Position numbers and translations under genes: made by a program. From JAGVJT01 sp964471225 (GTDB lineage: Bacteria > Pseudomonadota > Gammaproteobacteria > Legionellales > Legionellaceae): a stretch of DNA of 64,000 nt. This document shows positions 1-9,532 of this stretch, one piece after another. The stretch spans positions 62,001-126,000 of the forward strand of contig CAYYEZ010000016.1 in the NCBI GenBank assembly GCA_964471225.1, written 5' to 3'. The notes below the pieces were generated by a model, which saw nothing but the letters and a program-made list of their open reading frames with translations, made no database searches and was not told the origin of the DNA. Numbering within the stretch: position 1 is the first letter of the stretch; every line of letters starts with the position of its first letter.

Positions 1-2
1 CT

Positions 3-2840
3 GTTGTTCGTGAACATCAGCCACATCACTTAGCCTACATTTTATATACTTCTGGTACAACAGGAAAACCGAAAGGTGTGGCTATCCCTCATCGAGGCAT
101 TGTCAATCGTCTCGATTGGATGCAACGTGCTTATCCCTTAACATCAACAGACGTCGTATTACAAAAAACACCTTATTGCTTTGATGTGTCTGTGTGGGAG
201 CTCTTTTGGGCACATCAAGTTGGGGCGAAACTTATCATCGCAAAACCGAATGGGCATCAAGATCCATTATATTTAAACGCTTTGATTAAAGAACAACACA
301 TTACAACACTGCACTTTGTACCCAGTATGCTTACGGTTTTTACCCAAGCACTCACAGACTCCAACGAGCAAGCGCCCGAATCTTTGCGTTATGTATTCTG
401 TAGTGGTGAGGCCTTAACTAAGGCTCAGGTTGATGCTTTTTATGATATAGCACAACAGGATGTTGAGGTACACAACTTATACGGCCCAACAGAGGCCTCT
501 ATTGATGTGACTTATTTCGCCTGCACTCGTCACATCGATAAAGTCTATATTGGCAAACCGATTCAAAATACACAAATTTATATTCTTGACGCACAAATGC
601 ACCCTACTGCAATTGATGAGGCAGGAGAGCTTTATATTGGTGGTGTTGGCTTAGCACGTGAATATTGGAATAAACCAGAACTCACAGCAGAACGTTTTGT
701 TAAAAATCCTTTTTTTCAAAATGAAGCCCACACGAGCGCTGTTCTCTATAAAACAGGAGATTTAGCAAAATGGACAACAGAGGGCAATATTGAGTATTTA
801 GGTCGAAACGATTTTCAAGTTAAAATCCGCGGTTTTAGAATTGAATTAGGAGAAATTGAGCACGTCCTTACTCAATACTCAGGTATCCACCAAAGCATCG
901 TTTTAGCTCAAGAACAACAAACCCTCTCGGGTAAAAATAGTTATTTAGTGGCTTACTTTACCTCTGATCATCATATTGAAACTGAACCACTGATTAGTTT
1001 CTTGCAATTACATTTACCTGAATACATGATCCCGAGTGCCTTTATTGCGCTCCCAGCATTTCCATTGACGAGTAATGGAAAATTAGACAGAAGTCTACTC
1101 CCTAAACACGATTTTGCTAAAGTAAATACTTCAGAAAAACCTCGCACACCTCTCGAAGAAAAACTGGTGACGATTTGGGCTACAGCTTTAAGTCTAGACA
1201 ACATTGGTATTACAGATCATTTTTTTAGCTTAGGCGGACACTCATTGATTGCCGCACGCATTATTTCAATGATCAAAAATTCGCTCCATAAAACAATTTC
1301 CTTCGCTGAGTTTTATCGATCAGGCAATGTCGAACAACTTGCCTTGCTTTTAGACACGCTCCCCACTGAAACAAAAGAACTTCTGAGCAGACAACCCCAG
1401 ACTTTGAAAAAACTACCTTTGACTGACTTTCAGCTCATGCTTTGGCTTTCTCATATTTTTGAGCCCAAAGCAAAAAAAATGAATATTTTGATGCGAAAAC
1501 GCTTGCAAGGCCATTTGGACATTGAAACTTTATATGCGGCTTTCAATGCCACCTTCAAAAAACATGAGGCGCTTTATTACCGGATTTCAAAGATTTTGCC
1601 CACGCAAAAATCTCATACAACACTTTCGTTTGTTATCGATCGCATCGAAAACATAGCACATTTAAGCGCTCCGGAAGACACGTTGTCCGCCTCTTTTTCA
1701 GAACTATTAGAGCTTTACCCCTGGCCCAAAAAATATCCATTCGTACTCGCTCGCGTTTTTTATCTTGATCAAAAACAAAGTGAGCTACAGCTCTGTATGC
1801 CTCATTTAATCGCTGATGAGCGATCTATGGAAATTTTATGCGAAGAATTATCAACAGAATATCTAGCGCATCAAAAACAGCATAATCAAGATGAGAAGCA
1901 ACATTCGCTTCCAACTTCTTTTAGGCATTATTTGCATGAAGAGCAACTAATTAGCAATCAACATGCTGAAACAAAAATAAAGTTTTGGGAAAATTATCTA
2001 GAAAATGCTCGGCTACTCGTGTTTCCGAAACAACATATTGTTTCGTCAATGCGAAAGCAAAAGCTTGCCTATTCTACTTATGTTGAAATACCTGAGGCAG
2101 CTATCACTCAACTCAAAACGTTCTGTGCCAAGCAGCGCATCACTATCAGTGATGCCGTGACGTCCGCTTTATCTAAAGCACTTGTAGAGCATCAAGCCAC
2201 TACTGAGCAAAACAAAGCAAAGCCCATACTCATTAATTTGATTAAATCAACACGCGAAACATTAGAATACGACAGAACTATCGGTTGTTTTGTGCGCGTG
2301 GACCCACTCAAAATTCACGTTAATAAAGAAAGTGACCTAAAAACGCTATCTCAACAAATCCATCATAGCATGCTAGATACAGCAGAAAATCAACGCTTTT
2401 CAAGCCTACTCAAATTTGCTTGCTTCATGAATTGTTTTGACAAAAAATCTTGGATTAAAGCAGGCGTCACACGTTTAATGATGCCACTTTATATTAAACT
2501 TATTCAATTTTTCCAAGTGCAGTATGAAAGCTATAAGATGTTTGAATTATGTTGGCGTCTTGCTTCATTCAAACGTAAAAATCTTTTCTTAATCAATCTA
2601 AATTTATGGAATAATTTCGTTAACGACGCACAAGAACCTATTCTGTTTGGTATGCCTGTCATATCTTGTCCGATGTCTCAGTACGAGCTCTTAACCATTG
2701 ATTTTATTTTAGACGTCTGTTTCATGCGTGATGATGCTTCGAAAAAACCATATCTGGTTATTTCTTGCAACTTAACGCCTGAATTCAAGACTTCTATTGC
2801 AAAACGGACTATCGAACTCATGCTCAAAGAAATGAGCTAA
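3..2840 (+). CDS. Non-ribosomal peptide synthetase, C-terminal part (A-PCP-condensation-like), truncated by window edge
   Basis: The frame is open to the left edge, so this is only the 3' end of a larger gene; the first codons encode the A3 core motif YTSGTTGKPKG. Adenylation motifs follow in order: FDVSVWE, NLYGPTE, GELYIGG, YKTGDLA, the VKIRGFRIELGEIE stretch and NGKLDR. Lining the pocket up by eye with PheA and EntF gives the code D-V-W-H-F-S-L-I-D-K, close to the known serine code, so L-serine is the predicted substrate. A carrier domain follows with LGGHSL near nt 1231 (Ser is the phosphopantetheine site). The last ~480 residues look like a condensation domain, but HHxxxDG is degenerate (PHLIADE near nt 1800; the second His and the Asp remain). 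No thioesterase is present, so release must use this domain or a separate enzyme. The final product cannot be told. Confidence 0.93.
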   Translation, partial: VVREHQPHHLAYILYTSGTTGKPKGVAIPHRGIVNRLDWMQRAYPLTSTDVVLQKTPYCFDVSVWELFWAHQVGAKLIIAKPNGHQDPLYLNALIKEQHITTLHFVPSMLTVFTQALTDSNEQAPESLRYVFCSGEALTKAQVDAFYDIAQQDVEVHNLYGPTEASIDVTYFACTRHIDKVYIGKPIQNTQIYILDAQMHPTAIDEAGELYIGGVGLAREYWNKPELTAERFVKNPFFQNEAHTSAVLYKTGDLAKWTTEGNIEYLGRNDFQVKIRGFRIELGEIEHVLTQYSGIHQSIVLAQEQQTLSGKNSYLVAYFTSDHHIETEPLISFLQLHLPEYMIPSAFIALPAFPLTSNGKLDRSLLPKHDFAKVNTSEKPRTPLEEKLVTIWATALSLDNIGITDHFFSLGGHSLIAARIISMIKNSLHKTISFAEFYRSGNVEQLALLLDTLPTETKELLSRQPQTLKKLPLTDFQLMLWLSHIFEPKAKKMNILMRKRLQGHLDIETLYAAFNATFKKHEALYYRISKILPTQKSHTTLSFVIDRIENIAHLSAPEDTLSASFSELLELYPWPKKYPFVLARVFYLDQKQSELQLCMPHLIADERSMEILCEELSTEYLAHQKQHNQDEKQHSLPTSFRHYLHEEQLISNQHAETKIKFWENYLENARLLVFPKQHIVSSMRKQKLAYSTYVEIPEAAITQLKTFCAKQRITISDAVTSALSKALVEHQATTEQNKAKPILINLIKSTRETLEYDRTIGCFVRVDPLKIHVNKESDLKTLSQQIHHSMLDTAENQRFSSLLKFACFMNCFDKKSWIKAGVTRLMMPLYIKLIQFFQVQYESYKMFELCWRLASFKRKNLFLINLNLWNNFVNDAQEPILFGMPVISCPMSQYELLTIDFILDVCFMRDDASKKPYLVISCNLTPEFKTSIAKRTIELMLKEMS

Positions 2841-2864
2841 GATATCGTAAGTAACACGCCAGAA

Positions 2865-2909
2865 CGTCATCCTGAAAGCGGCGTAGCCGCTCGAAGAATC
2901 TACTACTGG
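2865..2909. repeat. Candidate dispersed repeat with short hairpin
   Basis: The intergenic stretch begins CGTCATCCTGAAAG and contains GCGGC-gta-GCCGC, a 5-bp stem at 2878-2890. It resembles the short non-coding repeats scattered through several intracellular bacteria that begin CGTCATCCTGA. Only one copy is seen in this window, so repeat status is inference. Confidence 0.3.
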
Positions 2910-2999
2910 AGAAATACAAAATATCAAAATTGATCTTAATTTGAATCAAAAGACAAATTTAAGTATAATACAGTCAAATAAAAACTGATTGGATTATAA

Positions 3000-5036
3000 A
3001 TGAAGCATGCTGAAGAAAAGTTAACGCAAATAGACGCACTCAAACTAAAAGAGAAAAAAGAGAGACTGTTTCCCCCAAAAGGACAGCGCGCTGTATTCAG
3101 ACAAAGCAACAGATTGGGTGACTGTTATCTGTTAGCCTCTTTAGATTATTTTTTCGGATGCGAAGAGGGTCGTGCCTTCATTGAAAATTTGTTCACAGCT
3201 ACCAAAGATGGCATTGTTGTTCGATTAAAACATACAGCACTAAGCAAAGAGCTTGAAAAACACGCGAAGGCTCTGAGCGAAAAATACTCATATTATCATG
3301 ATACAGCAACAGGAGAAGATGTATTTTTAGTTAAAGACGAGTATTTATGCAAGATACAAGAACACGCTGTAGGTGTCGCTACAGAAACTCCTGCTATTCA
3401 AATAGTCGAACATCTGATTCCTTATTACTATAAAGGTGCTGAAGCAGCGGATCTGCATGAAGTGTGTCATAGTGTTGTGGCCCACGGTAAACCGATAGTA
3501 AGAATATCGACAGAACAAAAACAAACAGAGTTTCTTGCCCAAATTTTTGGTACAACCACAGATGAAAGCATGACAGTCGATGAGGCTATCAAGCTCAAAC
3601 GAATAGCACCAAACTTTCCTTTTTATTTGAGCATGAAATATCATGATACACATAGTCGACATTCTTATGTTTTTGATAGACTCAATGAAAATGGTACTTT
3701 ATTATTGAGAAATCCTCACAACAACGAAAAACCAGAAATATACCTGTCTAGCTACATCCAAGCAAGAAACCCTCGACTCGTGCACTATAAAGTGAATCCA
3801 GGACAAATCTTAGTACTAAAGCAACTTATAAAAATCCCTTTATACAAAGCCCTTCAAATTAAGAATAATGAAGCATTATTCTCTTTTTTGACAACGATTG
3901 CCACACGTCTTGAACATCTAGAACAGCATGAATTTGATCTCATTTACGAACTATACGAACACTACCAATCACGTATCCTTTCTTATTTTGATCACTTAGA
4001 CACGAGCTCTCAAGATGTATTTATCTCAGGATTGAAAGCCGCCAATGGTAATCTGATAAACTGGATTAGTCATATAAGAGACAGGGGGGTTTCTTTCCGT
4101 CAATTACAACGAATTGAACTAGTGCATCAACTGATAGAGTCTCAGCTCCTAGCAATACCAGAAGACGCAGAATTTAATCATGAACATCTAACCTGCGCCA
4201 ACCAGGCTTTTTTAATTGAGGCATTTAAAAAACTCAAACCATCTCCTGATTTTTCAGAGCAAAGTGTAGAAATGATCAAGGAAAAATTTCGAGAGTATCT
4301 CGATGAAGAAGACCTGCTCGATGAAGAAGACCTGCTCATTCAAGAAATAAGACAGAAAATTGCAAGAAAAAAAGATACTAGTCAACCTAAAACACCTCTG
4401 GCATCTATATCAACACCGTCTCTTCCGGAAGAAGAAAAGTTACATCATGAAGATAAAAAAGAACGTCCTCGAAAAAAAGTTCGTTTTGCTGCAACCCCAG
4501 AAATTGTACAAATACAACCGCCACAGGTTGGTACACCAATTCAACAAACACAACCGACAGCGGATAAAACATCAGAGCCTAGTACAATTATTACAATGCC
4601 TGTTTTGACATTTACCCCGATCCAATATCAAGCATTAGATCAACTCATGACAGGATTAACCTCTTGTTTAGCTAACCTTAACAATACTCGAGAAAAACAG
4701 TTGTATCAGTGGTGTGCTGAGTTGTGTCAAACAGTTGAGACATTCAAAAACGATAAAAATTTTGCCGCTTTTAAAGGTGAAATTCGAACACAACTTCAAA
4801 GCGATGAATTCAAAAGCTTTGCAAAACCGCATACCATAGGTGAAAAGATATACAATTATGTCGTTTCTTTGCTCAATACTTTTTTTCACTGGTTTGATTT
4901 TCAGAGGCCTCGTCCTGATTTTTTCAGTCGATATCCATCACACCGCTCAATACAACTCAAACGAGAATTTGAGGCGGCTCTTGATGCACTCGAAAATATA
5001 GCGTCACCAAGCAGTCACAATCCCCTAAGATCTTAA
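3000..5036 (+). CDS. Calpain-like (C2 family) cysteine protease, probable effector
   Basis: The 678-residue protein has the calpain signature LGDCYLLASL at residues 39-48 with candidate nucleophile Cys42. His221 lies in RHSYVF and Asn238 in LRNPHNN, matching the calpain Cys/His/Asn triad in order and context (family: GDCWLLAA, GHAYS, RNPWG). There is no signal peptide, so it is either cytosolic or exported by a specialised system. Residues ~430-540 are a charged, low-complexity linker with an 18-bp tandem repeat (LDEEDL twice), then Pro/Gln-rich sequence. KKVRF at residues 492-496 resembles the PP1-docking RVxF motif. The C-terminal ~140 residues are helical and unrecognised. Substrate is unknown. 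Eukaryote-like proteases of this type in Legionellales are often secreted effectors; that role is inference. Confidence 0.8.
   Translation: MKHAEEKLTQIDALKLKEKKERLFPPKGQRAVFRQSNRLGDCYLLASLDYFFGCEEGRAFIENLFTATKDGIVVRLKHTALSKELEKHAKALSEKYSYYHDTATGEDVFLVKDEYLCKIQEHAVGVATETPAIQIVEHLIPYYYKGAEAADLHEVCHSVVAHGKPIVRISTEQKQTEFLAQIFGTTTDESMTVDEAIKLKRIAPNFPFYLSMKYHDTHSRHSYVFDRLNENGTLLLRNPHNNEKPEIYLSSYIQARNPRLVHYKVNPGQILVLKQLIKIPLYKALQIKNNEALFSFLTTIATRLEHLEQHEFDLIYELYEHYQSRILSYFDHLDTSSQDVFISGLKAANGNLINWISHIRDRGVSFRQLQRIELVHQLIESQLLAIPEDAEFNHEHLTCANQAFLIEAFKKLKPSPDFSEQSVEMIKEKFREYLDEEDLLDEEDLLIQEIRQKIARKKDTSQPKTPLASISTPSLPEEEKLHHEDKKERPRKKVRFAATPEIVQIQPPQVGTPIQQTQPTADKTSEPSTIITMPVLTFTPIQYQALDQLMTGLTSCLANLNNTREKQLYQWCAELCQTVETFKNDKNFAAFKGEIRTQLQSDEFKSFAKPHTIGEKIYNYVVSLLNTFFHWFDFQRPRPDFFSRYPSHRSIQLKREFEAALDALENIASPSSHNPLRS
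4299..4334 (+). repeat. 18-bp perfect tandem repeat, two copies
   Basis: Two identical 18-bp units (4299-4316 and 4317-4334) inside the calpain-like gene encode LDEEDL twice in a charged linker. The repeat is in frame, so unit gain or loss would alter linker length without breaking the protein. Confidence 0.85.
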
Positions 5037-5040
5037 ACAA

Positions 5041-5070
5041 ATTTCCCGCGGACATCTGTCCGCGGGAAAT
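5041..5070. terminator. Hairpin between convergent genes
   Basis: A GC-rich inverted repeat with a 13-14 bp perfect stem (arm ATTTCCCGCGGACA, tiny loop) sits between the stop of the calpain-like gene and the stop of the convergent comEA-like gene. It would end transcription from both sides. The U-tracts are weak. Confidence 0.75.
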
Positions 5071-5074
5071 AATC

Positions 5075-5389
5075 TTACTTCACCTCAAAAGTCTTTTCTA
5101 AATCGGCCTCGTTTCTATCCACAAACGATCTGCCTAAGCCTTTGACTTCAGCTAATTCACGCACAGACTTAAACGGGCCATGTGCGTCTCGATACTGTAT
5201 AATCGCCTCAGCTCGCCTCGCACCAATTCCCTTAAATGAGTGCTTTAAAGCCTCAGCATTCGCTGTATTAAGATCGATTTTTGAAAGCTGGTTTGCAACA
5301 ACGCCTATTTCCGCAGCAGAAACCATTTTTATAGGGGTAAGCACACAAGATACAACTAAAAAAACAACAACCAAACGCAAATTTTGCAT
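5075..5389 (-). CDS. ComEA-like secreted helix-hairpin-helix DNA-binding protein
   Basis: The 104-residue protein starts with a hydrophobic signal peptide ending near VSAAE, so it is periplasmic. Residues ~38-104 form the ComEA-type HhH domain: IDLNTANAEALKHSFKGIG, then RRAEAIIQYR, GPFKSVREL and VKGLG. Gram-negative ComEA proteins bind incoming DNA in the periplasm during natural transformation. An AAGGAG ribosome site lies 6 nt before the ATG. It is a single gene facing the calpain-like gene. Small HhH proteins of this kind also exist outside competence loci, so the competence role is likely but not proven here. Confidence 0.85.
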   Translation of the reverse strand: MQNLRLVVVFLVVSCVLTPIKMVSAAEIGVVANQLSKIDLNTANAEALKHSFKGIGARRAEAIIQYRDAHGPFKSVRELAEVKGLGRSFVDRNEADLEKTFEVK

Positions 5390-5506
5390 GAAACGCTCCT
5401 TGTTATGTTGAACTTAAATCCACTTTTCCATAAAGTGCCGGGGCATTATAGCAAAATTTGTTTAAAAAAATAGAGCTGATTCTATTTATCAAGTTACGCG
5501 TTAAAA

Positions 5507-5532
5507 GCCACCTTTGAAAAATCAAGGGTGGC
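5507..5532 (-). terminator. Rho-independent terminator of the enh operon
   Basis: An 11-bp stem with one G-U pair and an AAAA loop (arms GCCACCTTTGA and TCAAGGGTGGC) lies just after the enhC stop. Read on the minus strand it is followed by TTTT. It closes the enhA-enhB-enhC transcript. Confidence 0.8.
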
Positions 5533-5540
5533 CTCTTTTG

Positions 5541-8500
5541 TTAACTTTGACGCTCAGGAGAAAGGCTCCATACATCCGCAGACTGGATGCGTTGATAAGC
5601 TTCTATCGCAGGGCTATAATTCGGATAATCTTTCAATAATTGATCAAGCATACGACGTGAATTGACTTCGTTTCCTTTATTCCACGCATCTACCGCACCT
5701 AAATAACGCCAGCTCACAGGCTCATCATTTGATACAGTGGTGGACGTGCTCCAAAGAATCGGTTCAATAAAACTTGCATGCTCGTCAGCTTGCGCTTTTA
5801 ACCAAAGTAGCATCTGCTCTGCTTCTTTGCTGCCATTCGCAACGGCGAGTTGTAGCCATTGCAACGCTTGAGATTTATTTTGATCACCGAGCGCACCTTC
5901 ATGCGACATGACTGCTAACTGATAGGCAGCATAAGCATTACCATTATTGGCGAGTTCTTTGTAAAGGATCTCTGCTTCTTGATAATTCTTATCCACACCC
6001 TGACCATACTGATAAAGCCTTGCTAATGCCAGCATCGCTTGCGCGTCACCATGACTGGCCGACGCTTGATAATATTTTTGTGCGGCTTTGTAATCTAAAT
6101 CCATGCCGATACCTGTTTCTGAAAATAGTCCAAGGTAATACAATGCCTCACGATCTTTGGCATCGGCTGCCTTTTGATACCAGCGTAGCGCTTCTTTCTC
6201 ATCCCGTGAACCCAAAACACCATTGAAGTATAAACCAGCGAGCTGCACCATGGCTTGGGTATGCCCCTTCTCTGCGGCAGAGGTATAATAAGATTTAGCC
6301 TTATTATAGTCCACAGGGATCCCTTTTCCTTTTTCGAAAATTAAGCCGGCATTAAACTGCGCGATACTGTCCCCTTTCGTCGCAGCAACTTCATATGCAC
6401 CTAGCGCACTGCGATAATTATCGTTCACTGTATCGTAGACAAATCCAAGCGCAACAGCGGCAGGCACGTATTGTTGCATAGCTTGTTGATACCAATATTT
6501 CGCCTGAACATAATTAGGCTGGCTATTTAAGCGACCCAATTGATGAATACGACCCAAACGATATTGAGCAATCGCTTGACCACTGCGCGCAGATTTCTCA
6601 AACCATTGTGCCGCCTCTCTCATATCGACAGGACCACCTAGGCCATTCTCATACATGTAAGCAAGTTTTAACTGCGCATCTTTGTCTCCTTTATCAGCCA
6701 CTTGCTGATAAATATCGCGTGCTTCTAATAATTGCGCGTCGTTTGTATTCTGTGTGAGGTAATAATCTGCTAACAATAAACTGGCTCGGTTATTACCCAA
6801 ACCTCGAGCTTCAATCAACTTAGGTAGAAAATCTTGACCTTGTTTTTTTAGTAAAATCGCAAGGTTCATTGGCGCATAAGAAAATTTCGCTTGATCAGCC
6901 TCAGATAATAAGGATTGCGCCTTTTCTAAATCATTTTCTGATGCCGCATAAGTCCCTAAAATAAACGAGGTTACCGGTAATTGCTCGGCGCGCTCATAAT
7001 ATTTTGTTGCTTTAGTGCGAGACGCATCGGTGCCAATCCCTCGGTCATACAACAATCCAAGTAAAAAAGAAGCCAAGCTATTTTTACCTTCATTTTCAGA
7101 AGCAACTTGAAACGCTTGTTGCTGAGCTTTTGAGTCACGACTCATCGCTTGGAAGAAAGCTAAAGGAACACGTGCATCTTCAACACCAGCCTCACTCGCA
7201 TGACTATAGAGCGACTGTAGCAACTTGAAACGCTCTTCTTTTTGTGTCACCGTAAAAGACGCGGTCGACTCTCTCGATAAAAGTTCAGCCAATCTAAATT
7301 GTGAGCGCGCATGACGATTAGCTGCACCTAAATAATACATCGCTGTCGCTTGCTCAAGATCAGGCTCTATAACTAAAGCACCCGATGCATCCCGATATCC
7401 TTTTGAGAAGAGTTGACCAAGCACATATTGAGCATCGGCACTTCCTTTAAAAGCAGCATCAGTCAACCAGCCTAGGGCTTGTTGATAATCAGGCTTCCCT
7501 GTTTGTCCTTCTAAATACAACAAGCCTAAATTATACTCAGCACGTAAATCAAACTGTGCGACCGATTGACCATAATACTTAATGGCTTCATCAATATTTT
7601 TAGGAACACTCACCCCCTGTTGATACAATTGTCCCAACGCAAACTGGGCAGTAGAGTCACCTAAAATTGCTTTCGCAATCAAATGATCATTGACCTCAGG
7701 CATAACTAAATCATATTTTGGAAAATCATAGCTGACCTCACGTTCATGCATAGATTGAACATAGGCGGTATAAAAATCTTCTAAAGGCACATCATTAGGC
7801 ATGACCAGGGCAAACGAAGGATTATAAATCGCTTGCTTTGTTGTACTCTCCATTTGTGGGGATGGGTTATAGACTTGATCGCTCAAAGCATCTTTATTCT
7901 GCCAATTTGTCAGTATACCGTATAATCCGTATCCACTCGCAGCCAAAGTAGTTTCTCGTTGATTCGTTAACCAGAGCGCCATTTCTTTTTCAGGATGGGT
8001 GCTGGCTTTTTGCTCAAGTGCTTGTCCTCGTTTTAACCACTCTTTTGATTTGAGTTTGTCTTCTGCCCTGCCGTTGGCGTAAATATTAGCAAGTGCAAAA
8101 GCCGCACTAGGGATCTGTTCATCGGCGGCTTTTGTCAGCAAAGACAGACCTAAATCTGGACGATAATCAGGAGATTTTTTATCAAAATATAACAACGCAA
8201 GTGAAACTTGAGCCGCTTTATCTCCCGCATTCAATGCTTTTGTATAATCTTCCTTCGCTGTTGTGTAATCACCACTGCTTAGCGCGATATCACCCTTACC
8301 CCGCCATGCTTGTTGTAAACCTCTTTTTAGAGCTGCATCATACAATCCCTCTGCGCGATTTAAATCCTTCTTGACTAGTTCACCTGAAGCATAAAGTTGT
8401 CCGAGCTTTAAGAGTGCTTCTGGAAAATCTTTATCCGCGGCTTTGTCTAGCCAGGCTAATCCCGCGCGTCGAGTCGAGATATTTTTATTTTTTAAAAAAA

Positions 8501-8987
8501 CTTCTGCTAACGTAAACTGAGCTAATACGTTGCCTGATTTTGCAGCACTAATAGCGTATCTTTCTACCGTATCTATATTTTTCGCTGTACCAAATCCAAA
8601 TTTATAAGCGCCGATACAATATAGTTCTGCAAAAAGATGATGTGCTTCTGCTGCTTTCTTAAACCAAGACAATGCCTGTGTTGGATTTTTATCAAGATTT
8701 AATGCAATCCGACCTAAAAGTAACATAGCCGGAACGTAGCCTTTGGTGGCGGCAGTTTGAATGTACTGAAGTGCCTGTGTATTATTTTTAAGCTCGCCGT
8801 ATCCATATAATTTCATTCGCCCTAAATAATAGAGCGCGACAGGATCACGTGTTGCGTCTTTATTAAGCTGACTTGCAGCTTGCCAATAATTACCTTGTCG
8901 ATAAGCATCAATGCCACTACCATCGCCTGTTGCATGGACACTTTGAGCGGCAACCACCAAACAAATACTCGGTATTAATTTTTTCAT
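5541..8987 (-). CDS. enhC: EnhC-like periplasmic protein with many Sel1 repeats
   Basis: The 1148-residue protein has a signal peptide (MKKLIPSICLVVAAQSVHA) and is then made almost entirely of Sel1-like helical repeats, roughly twenty, with the recurrent pattern A-lG-Y-G-GV-D-A-W-KAA-G. Size, architecture and position behind enhA and enhB match Legionella EnhC, a periplasmic Sel1 protein tied to host-cell entry and growth and reported to restrain the murein hydrolase Slt. It starts 32 nt after enhB with a GAGGGA ribosome site and is followed by a clear terminator. The region around residues ~340-430 lacks obvious repeats. The name is assigned from operon context and architecture, not from an alignment. 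Confidence 0.88.
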   Translation of the reverse strand: MKKLIPSICLVVAAQSVHATGDGSGIDAYRQGNYWQAASQLNKDATRDPVALYYLGRMKLYGYGELKNNTQALQYIQTAATKGYVPAMLLLGRIALNLDKNPTQALSWFKKAAEAHHLFAELYCIGAYKFGFGTAKNIDTVERYAISAAKSGNVLAQFTLAEVFLKNKNISTRRAGLAWLDKAADKDFPEALLKLGQLYASGELVKKDLNRAEGLYDAALKRGLQQAWRGKGDIALSSGDYTTAKEDYTKALNAGDKAAQVSLALLYFDKKSPDYRPDLGLSLLTKAADEQIPSAAFALANIYANGRAEDKLKSKEWLKRGQALEQKASTHPEKEMALWLTNQRETTLAASGYGLYGILTNWQNKDALSDQVYNPSPQMESTTKQAIYNPSFALVMPNDVPLEDFYTAYVQSMHEREVSYDFPKYDLVMPEVNDHLIAKAILGDSTAQFALGQLYQQGVSVPKNIDEAIKYYGQSVAQFDLRAEYNLGLLYLEGQTGKPDYQQALGWLTDAAFKGSADAQYVLGQLFSKGYRDASGALVIEPDLEQATAMYYLGAANRHARSQFRLAELLSRESTASFTVTQKEERFKLLQSLYSHASEAGVEDARVPLAFFQAMSRDSKAQQQAFQVASENEGKNSLASFLLGLLYDRGIGTDASRTKATKYYERAEQLPVTSFILGTYAASENDLEKAQSLLSEADQAKFSYAPMNLAILLKKQGQDFLPKLIEARGLGNNRASLLLADYYLTQNTNDAQLLEARDIYQQVADKGDKDAQLKLAYMYENGLGGPVDMREAAQWFEKSARSGQAIAQYRLGRIHQLGRLNSQPNYVQAKYWYQQAMQQYVPAAVALGFVYDTVNDNYRSALGAYEVAATKGDSIAQFNAGLIFEKGKGIPVDYNKAKSYYTSAAEKGHTQAMVQLAGLYFNGVLGSRDEKEALRWYQKAADAKDREALYYLGLFSETGIGMDLDYKAAQKYYQASASHGDAQAMLALARLYQYGQGVDKNYQEAEILYKELANNGNAYAAYQLAVMSHEGALGDQNKSQALQWLQLAVANGSKEAEQMLLWLKAQADEHASFIEPILWSTSTTVSNDEPVSWRYLGAVDAWNKGNEVNSRRMLDQLLKDYPNYSPAIEAYQRIQSADVWSLSPERQS

Positions 8988-9019
8988 ACGGTCCCTCTTA
9001 TTCTTATTTGCATCCCAAA

Positions 9020-9532
9020 TTATCGTGGGATGATGCCGTAATGTAAAACCTCAAACACAGCGCCTGTACTCGAGCTATTATCTTCCAACCAAAAATTACC
9101 ACGATTATTCATGCCATATTTCACACGAGCATACTCACATACTTGTAAGCTTTGACCACAGTCTATCACCTTACCATAATTGGATTGTCCATCATTTACT
9201 GTGCAAATATAACGCACTTCAGGCTCGCTGGTCGATAAAATAGCCCATTGGCGTGGACGAATCACATGATTCATATAAATGCTACGCGTGCTATCCTCTT
9301 GTCGCATTTGATAGAGATTCACCGGCTTTGCAAGGCTATTAAAGATAAAATAGAGCGATTGTTTATCTGCTGTTTCAAGAGGAAGCAAACGCAAGATTTT
9401 AAGCTCAAATTGATACCCAAGATCCTTACATCCGAGTGGCCGCTTTGCATCTTTATCTTCTGCATAACTTTGGGATAACATCACCAAGCTCAATAAAGAG
9501 CCCAACATCATTTTTGAGGTCTTATTCATCAT
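9020..9532 (-). CDS. enhB: EnhB-like small exported protein
   Basis: The 170-residue protein has a signal peptide ending near SQSYAED and no recognised enzyme motif. Four or more cysteines in the mature part (CKDLG, YICTV, DCGQSLQVCEY) could form disulfides in the periplasm. Its ATG overlaps the enhA stop by 4 nt, so the two are translationally coupled. Placement between an L,D-transpeptidase-like gene and a large Sel1 gene is the enhABC order known from Legionella and Coxiella. The function of EnhB is unknown in those organisms as well. The start has two adjacent ATG codons. Confidence 0.78.
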   Translation of the reverse strand: MMNKTSKMMLGSLLSLVMLSQSYAEDKDAKRPLGCKDLGYQFELKILRLLPLETADKQSLYFIFNSLAKPVNLYQMRQEDSTRSIYMNHVIRPRQWAILSTSEPEVRYICTVNDGQSNYGKVIDCGQSLQVCEYARVKYGMNNRGNFWLEDNSSSTGAVFEVLHYGIIPR

